64,000 bases of DNA from DASUBV01 sp963725175 (lineage in GTDB: Bacteria > Actinomycetota > Actinomycetes > Streptosporangiales > Streptosporangiaceae). Shown here piece after piece: positions 62,068-64,000 of this stretch. The translations under genes and the position numbers were made by a program. The notes under the pieces were generated by a model. The model saw nothing but the letters and a program-made list of their open reading frames with translations. It was not told where the DNA came from and ran no database searches. Within the stretch, counting starts at the first letter, position 1. Each line of letters starts with the position of its first letter. The stretch lies in NCBI GenBank assembly GCA_963725175.1, contig CAVRXH010000006.1, positions 2,666,001 through 2,730,000 on the forward strand. Reading direction: 5' to 3'.

Positions 62068-63186
62068 GTGAGCACCGCGATCCGGCTGCCGGGGCGCGCG
62101 GAGCCGCTGGTCATCCCCGAGCCGCGCTGGGCGACCGGGTACCCGCCGCCGGCGAGCCGCCGGGTATACGCCGCCGCGCACGTCGCCGTGACGGGCGATG
62201 GCGAGATCGACTGGGCGGCCACCGCCAGCTTCCGCGAGTACCTGTGGGCGCACGGGTTCGCCGTGGCCGAGGCGATGGACACCGCGCAGCGCGGCATGGG
62301 CCTGGGCTGGTCCGCCGCCCGCGAGCTGATCGGCCGGACCGCCGCCAGGGCGGCGGAGCTGGGCGCCGGGATCGCCTGCGGCGCGGGCACCGACCAGCTC
62401 CCGGCCGGCCGCCACGAGCTGAGCCACATCATCGGTGCCTACGCCGAGCAGGTCACCGCGGTGCAGGACGCCGGAGCCGAGGTCATCGTGATGGCCAGCC
62501 GGGCGCTGGCCGCCAGCGCCCGGTCCGCCGGGGACTACCTGGAGGTGTACGGGCAGGTGCTGGGCATGGCGCAGCGGCCGGTCATCCTGCACTGGCTGGG
62601 CGAGGACTTCGACCCCGCGCTTGGCGGCTACTGGGGCGGCACCGACTTCGGCATGGCCGCCGGCACCGTGCTGGAGCTGATCGGCCGCTCGCCCGGCAAG
62701 GTCAGCGGCGTGAAGCTGTCGGTGCTCGACGCGGCCGACGAGGTGACGCTGCGCCGGGCGCTGCCGCCTGGCGTCCGCCTCTACACCGGGGACGACTTCC
62801 ACTACGCCGACCTGATCAGGGGCGATGAGCACGGGCACAGCGATGCGCTGCTCGGTGCGTTCGCCGCCATCACCGCGCCGGCGGCGGCGGCGCTGCACGC
62901 CCTGGACGCCGGCGACCTGGCGGCCTATGACGCGGCGATCGGCCCGACCGTGCCGCTGAGCCGGGTGATCTTCGAGCCGCCGACCCGCTACTACAAGGTG
63001 GGCGTGGCGTTCCTGGCCTGGCTGAACGGACTCCAGCCCTCGGCCGCGATGCTCGGCCGCCTGGACCGGCAGCGCCCGGTGTCGCACCTGATCAGGGTCT
63101 TCGAGCTGGCCGCCGGCGCCGGCGCGCTGCGCGATCCCGAGCGGGCCGCCGGGCTGATGACGCGGCTGCTGGCGGCGGAGCTGTGA
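62068..63186 (+). CDS. DUF993 (dihydrodipicolinate-synthase-like) protein
   Basis: DUF993-family TIM-barrel protein of 372 residues, distantly related to DapA-type aldolases. Recognisable segments include EAMDTAQRGMGLGW near 67-80, VILHWLGEDFDPALGGYWG near 172-190 and VSGVKLSVLDAADE near 212-225, where the Lys stands where the Schiff-base lysine of the fold would be. GTG 62068 is used; frames upstream overlap the preceding gene. The stop overlaps the next start. Members are usually found in Gfo/Idh and sugar isomerase operons, as here, but the reaction is not established. Confidence 0.83.
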   Translation: MSTAIRLPGRAEPLVIPEPRWATGYPPPASRRVYAAAHVAVTGDGEIDWAATASFREYLWAHGFAVAEAMDTAQRGMGLGWSAARELIGRTAARAAELGAGIACGAGTDQLPAGRHELSHIIGAYAEQVTAVQDAGAEVIVMASRALAASARSAGDYLEVYGQVLGMAQRPVILHWLGEDFDPALGGYWGGTDFGMAAGTVLELIGRSPGKVSGVKLSVLDAADEVTLRRALPPGVRLYTGDDFHYADLIRGDEHGHSDALLGAFAAITAPAAAALHALDAGDLAAYDAAIGPTVPLSRVIFEPPTRYYKVGVAFLAWLNGLQPSAAMLGRLDRQRPVSHLIRVFELAAGAGALRDPERAAGLMTRLLAAEL

Positions 63187-64000
63187 CCGGGGCGGCCACC
63201 CCGGCAGAGCTGGCCGGGCTGTCGCTGAACCAGGCCACGGTGCGGCGGCTCAGCCTGGAGCAGGCCGCGCGGCTCTGCGTCCGGCACGAGATCCCGGCTA
63301 TCGGGCTCTGGCGCGACAGCGTGGCCGACGCCGGTCTCGGCGCGGCGGCCCGGCTGGTCAGGGCGGCCGGGCTGCACGTCTCTTCGCTGTGCCGGGGCGG
63401 GTTCTTCGCCCATGCCGACGCCGGGGCGCGGGCCGCCGCCCACGCGGACAACCTCGCCGCCATCGCCGAGGCCGCCGAGCTGGGCGCGGACGCCCTGGTG
63501 CTGGTGTCCGGCGGGCTGGTTCCGGGCAGCAGGGACCTGCCGCTGGCCCGGCGGATGGTCGCGGACGCGATCGGCGAGCTGGTGCCAGCCGCGCTCAGCC
63601 ACGGCGTCCGGCTGGGCATCGAGGCGCTGCACCCGATGTTCTGCGCCGACCGGTGCGTCATTTCCCGGCTGGACGAGGCGACCGAGCTGGCGACGGCCTT
63701 CCCGGCCGAGGCCGTTGGCGTCGTGGTGGACACCTACCACGTCTGGTGGGAAGCGGGACTGACGGAATGCCTGCGGCGGGCCGCCGGCCGGATCGTCAGC
63801 TACCAGCTCGCCGACTGGGTGCTGCCGCTGCCGGCGGACACCCTGCTCGGCCGGGGCCTGCCCGGCGACGGCTGCATCGACTTCGCCCCGGTCACCGCCG
63901 GGGTACTGGCCGCCGGGTACGCCGGCTACGCCGAGGTAGAGGTCTTCAGCGAGCGGGTATGGGACGCCCCCGCCGACGAGACCGCCGCCACGATCCGGCG
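63183..64000 (+). CDS. Sugar phosphate isomerase/epimerase-like TIM barrel, 3' end cut by window edge
   Basis: Xylose-isomerase-like TIM barrel, at least 272 residues, cut by the right window edge. GTG 63183 overlaps the DUF993 stop (GTGA). Metal-binding residues of the fold are visible: the Glu in LGIEALHPMF near 146, Asp and His in VVVDTYHVWWE near 183, and a further Glu in AEVEVFSE near 257. Family members act on keto-sugars or inositol intermediates. It completes the three-gene operon started by the Gfo/Idh/MocA dehydrogenase. Confidence 0.82.
   Translation, partial: MTGAATPAELAGLSLNQATVRRLSLEQAARLCVRHEIPAIGLWRDSVADAGLGAAARLVRAAGLHVSSLCRGGFFAHADAGARAAAHADNLAAIAEAAELGADALVLVSGGLVPGSRDLPLARRMVADAIGELVPAALSHGVRLGIEALHPMFCADRCVISRLDEATELATAFPAEAVGVVVDTYHVWWEAGLTECLRRAAGRIVSYQLADWVLPLPADTLLGRGLPGDGCIDFAPVTAGVLAAGYAGYAEVEVFSERVWDAPADETAATIR

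Noticed and set aside
1..64000. tRNA, rRNA or CRISPR array
   Set aside because: No cloverleaf-like sequence, rRNA signature or regularly spaced repeats were recognised by eye; a tRNAscan or CRISPR-finder run would be needed to exclude them fully.

Overview
The window is chromosomal DNA from a high-GC actinomycete. Most genes are strongly GC-biased at the third codon position, GTG starts are common, the first operon is a Pgl/BREX type 2 system (a family typical of actinobacteria), and lipoproteins, a GH12-like secreted protein and DUF993, DUF4032, CGNR and DUF5937 families all fit. I see no rRNA, tRNA or CRISPR array. Several genes are broken by what look like single extra bases in short homopolymers, so part of the gene breakage may be assembly error.

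1-19.7 kb, defence island. After a truncated unknown gene and a decayed minus-strand fragment comes a complete BREX type 2 operon: pglW (NERD plus kinase, frameshifted), pglX (DNA methyltransferase), pglY (large ATPase), pglZ (phosphatase fold), brxD (ATPase) and brxHI (helicase). Three of the five junctions are 4-base GTGA overlaps. A VapBC-type toxin-antitoxin pair follows, with a perfect 25-bp palindrome at the antitoxin start.

19.8-31.9 kb, mixed housekeeping and secreted functions. This stretch holds a lipoprotein, a membrane protein, a GH12-family secreted protein, a fused GlcD-GlcF-type oxidoreductase with four apparent frameshifts, a frameshifted parallel beta-helix lipoprotein, a GNAT acetyltransferase, a GAP-family membrane protein, a DeoR regulator with an MFS transporter, a HAD phosphatase and a small methyltransferase.

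32.0-47.8 kb, the most interesting region. It is a tight 13-gene operon, visibly lower in GC: MFS exporter, NeuB-like synthase, SDR, full-length transketolase, RraA-like aldolase, RmlD-like reductase, aldonolactone-oxidase-like flavoenzyme, HAD phosphatase, class IV aminotransferase, quinone-oxidoreductase-like MDR, aldo/keto reductase, and two adjacent ATP-grasp ligases of different types. A convergent ArsR/DUF5937 regulator overlaps its 3' end. There is no NRPS, PKS, glycosyltransferase or CMP-sugar synthetase. I infer a biosynthetic cluster that makes an unusual sugar acid and joins it to amino compounds through ATP-grasp amide bonds; I cannot match it to a described pathway.

48.0-53.6 kb. 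An IS630-type transposase remnant is followed by a DMT exporter divergent from a CGNR regulator, then galE, galK and a DUF4032 gene.

53.7-64.0 kb. A minus-strand catabolic operon (aldehyde dehydrogenase, APC permease, copper amine oxidase, with a thioesterase gene downstream) lies beside a LacI regulator. On the far side a plus-strand sugar or polyol operon (Gfo/Idh/MocA dehydrogenase, DUF993 aldolase-like, sugar isomerase-like) runs off the end. Nearly identical LacI-type operators in front of both operons suggest that the single regulator controls both.
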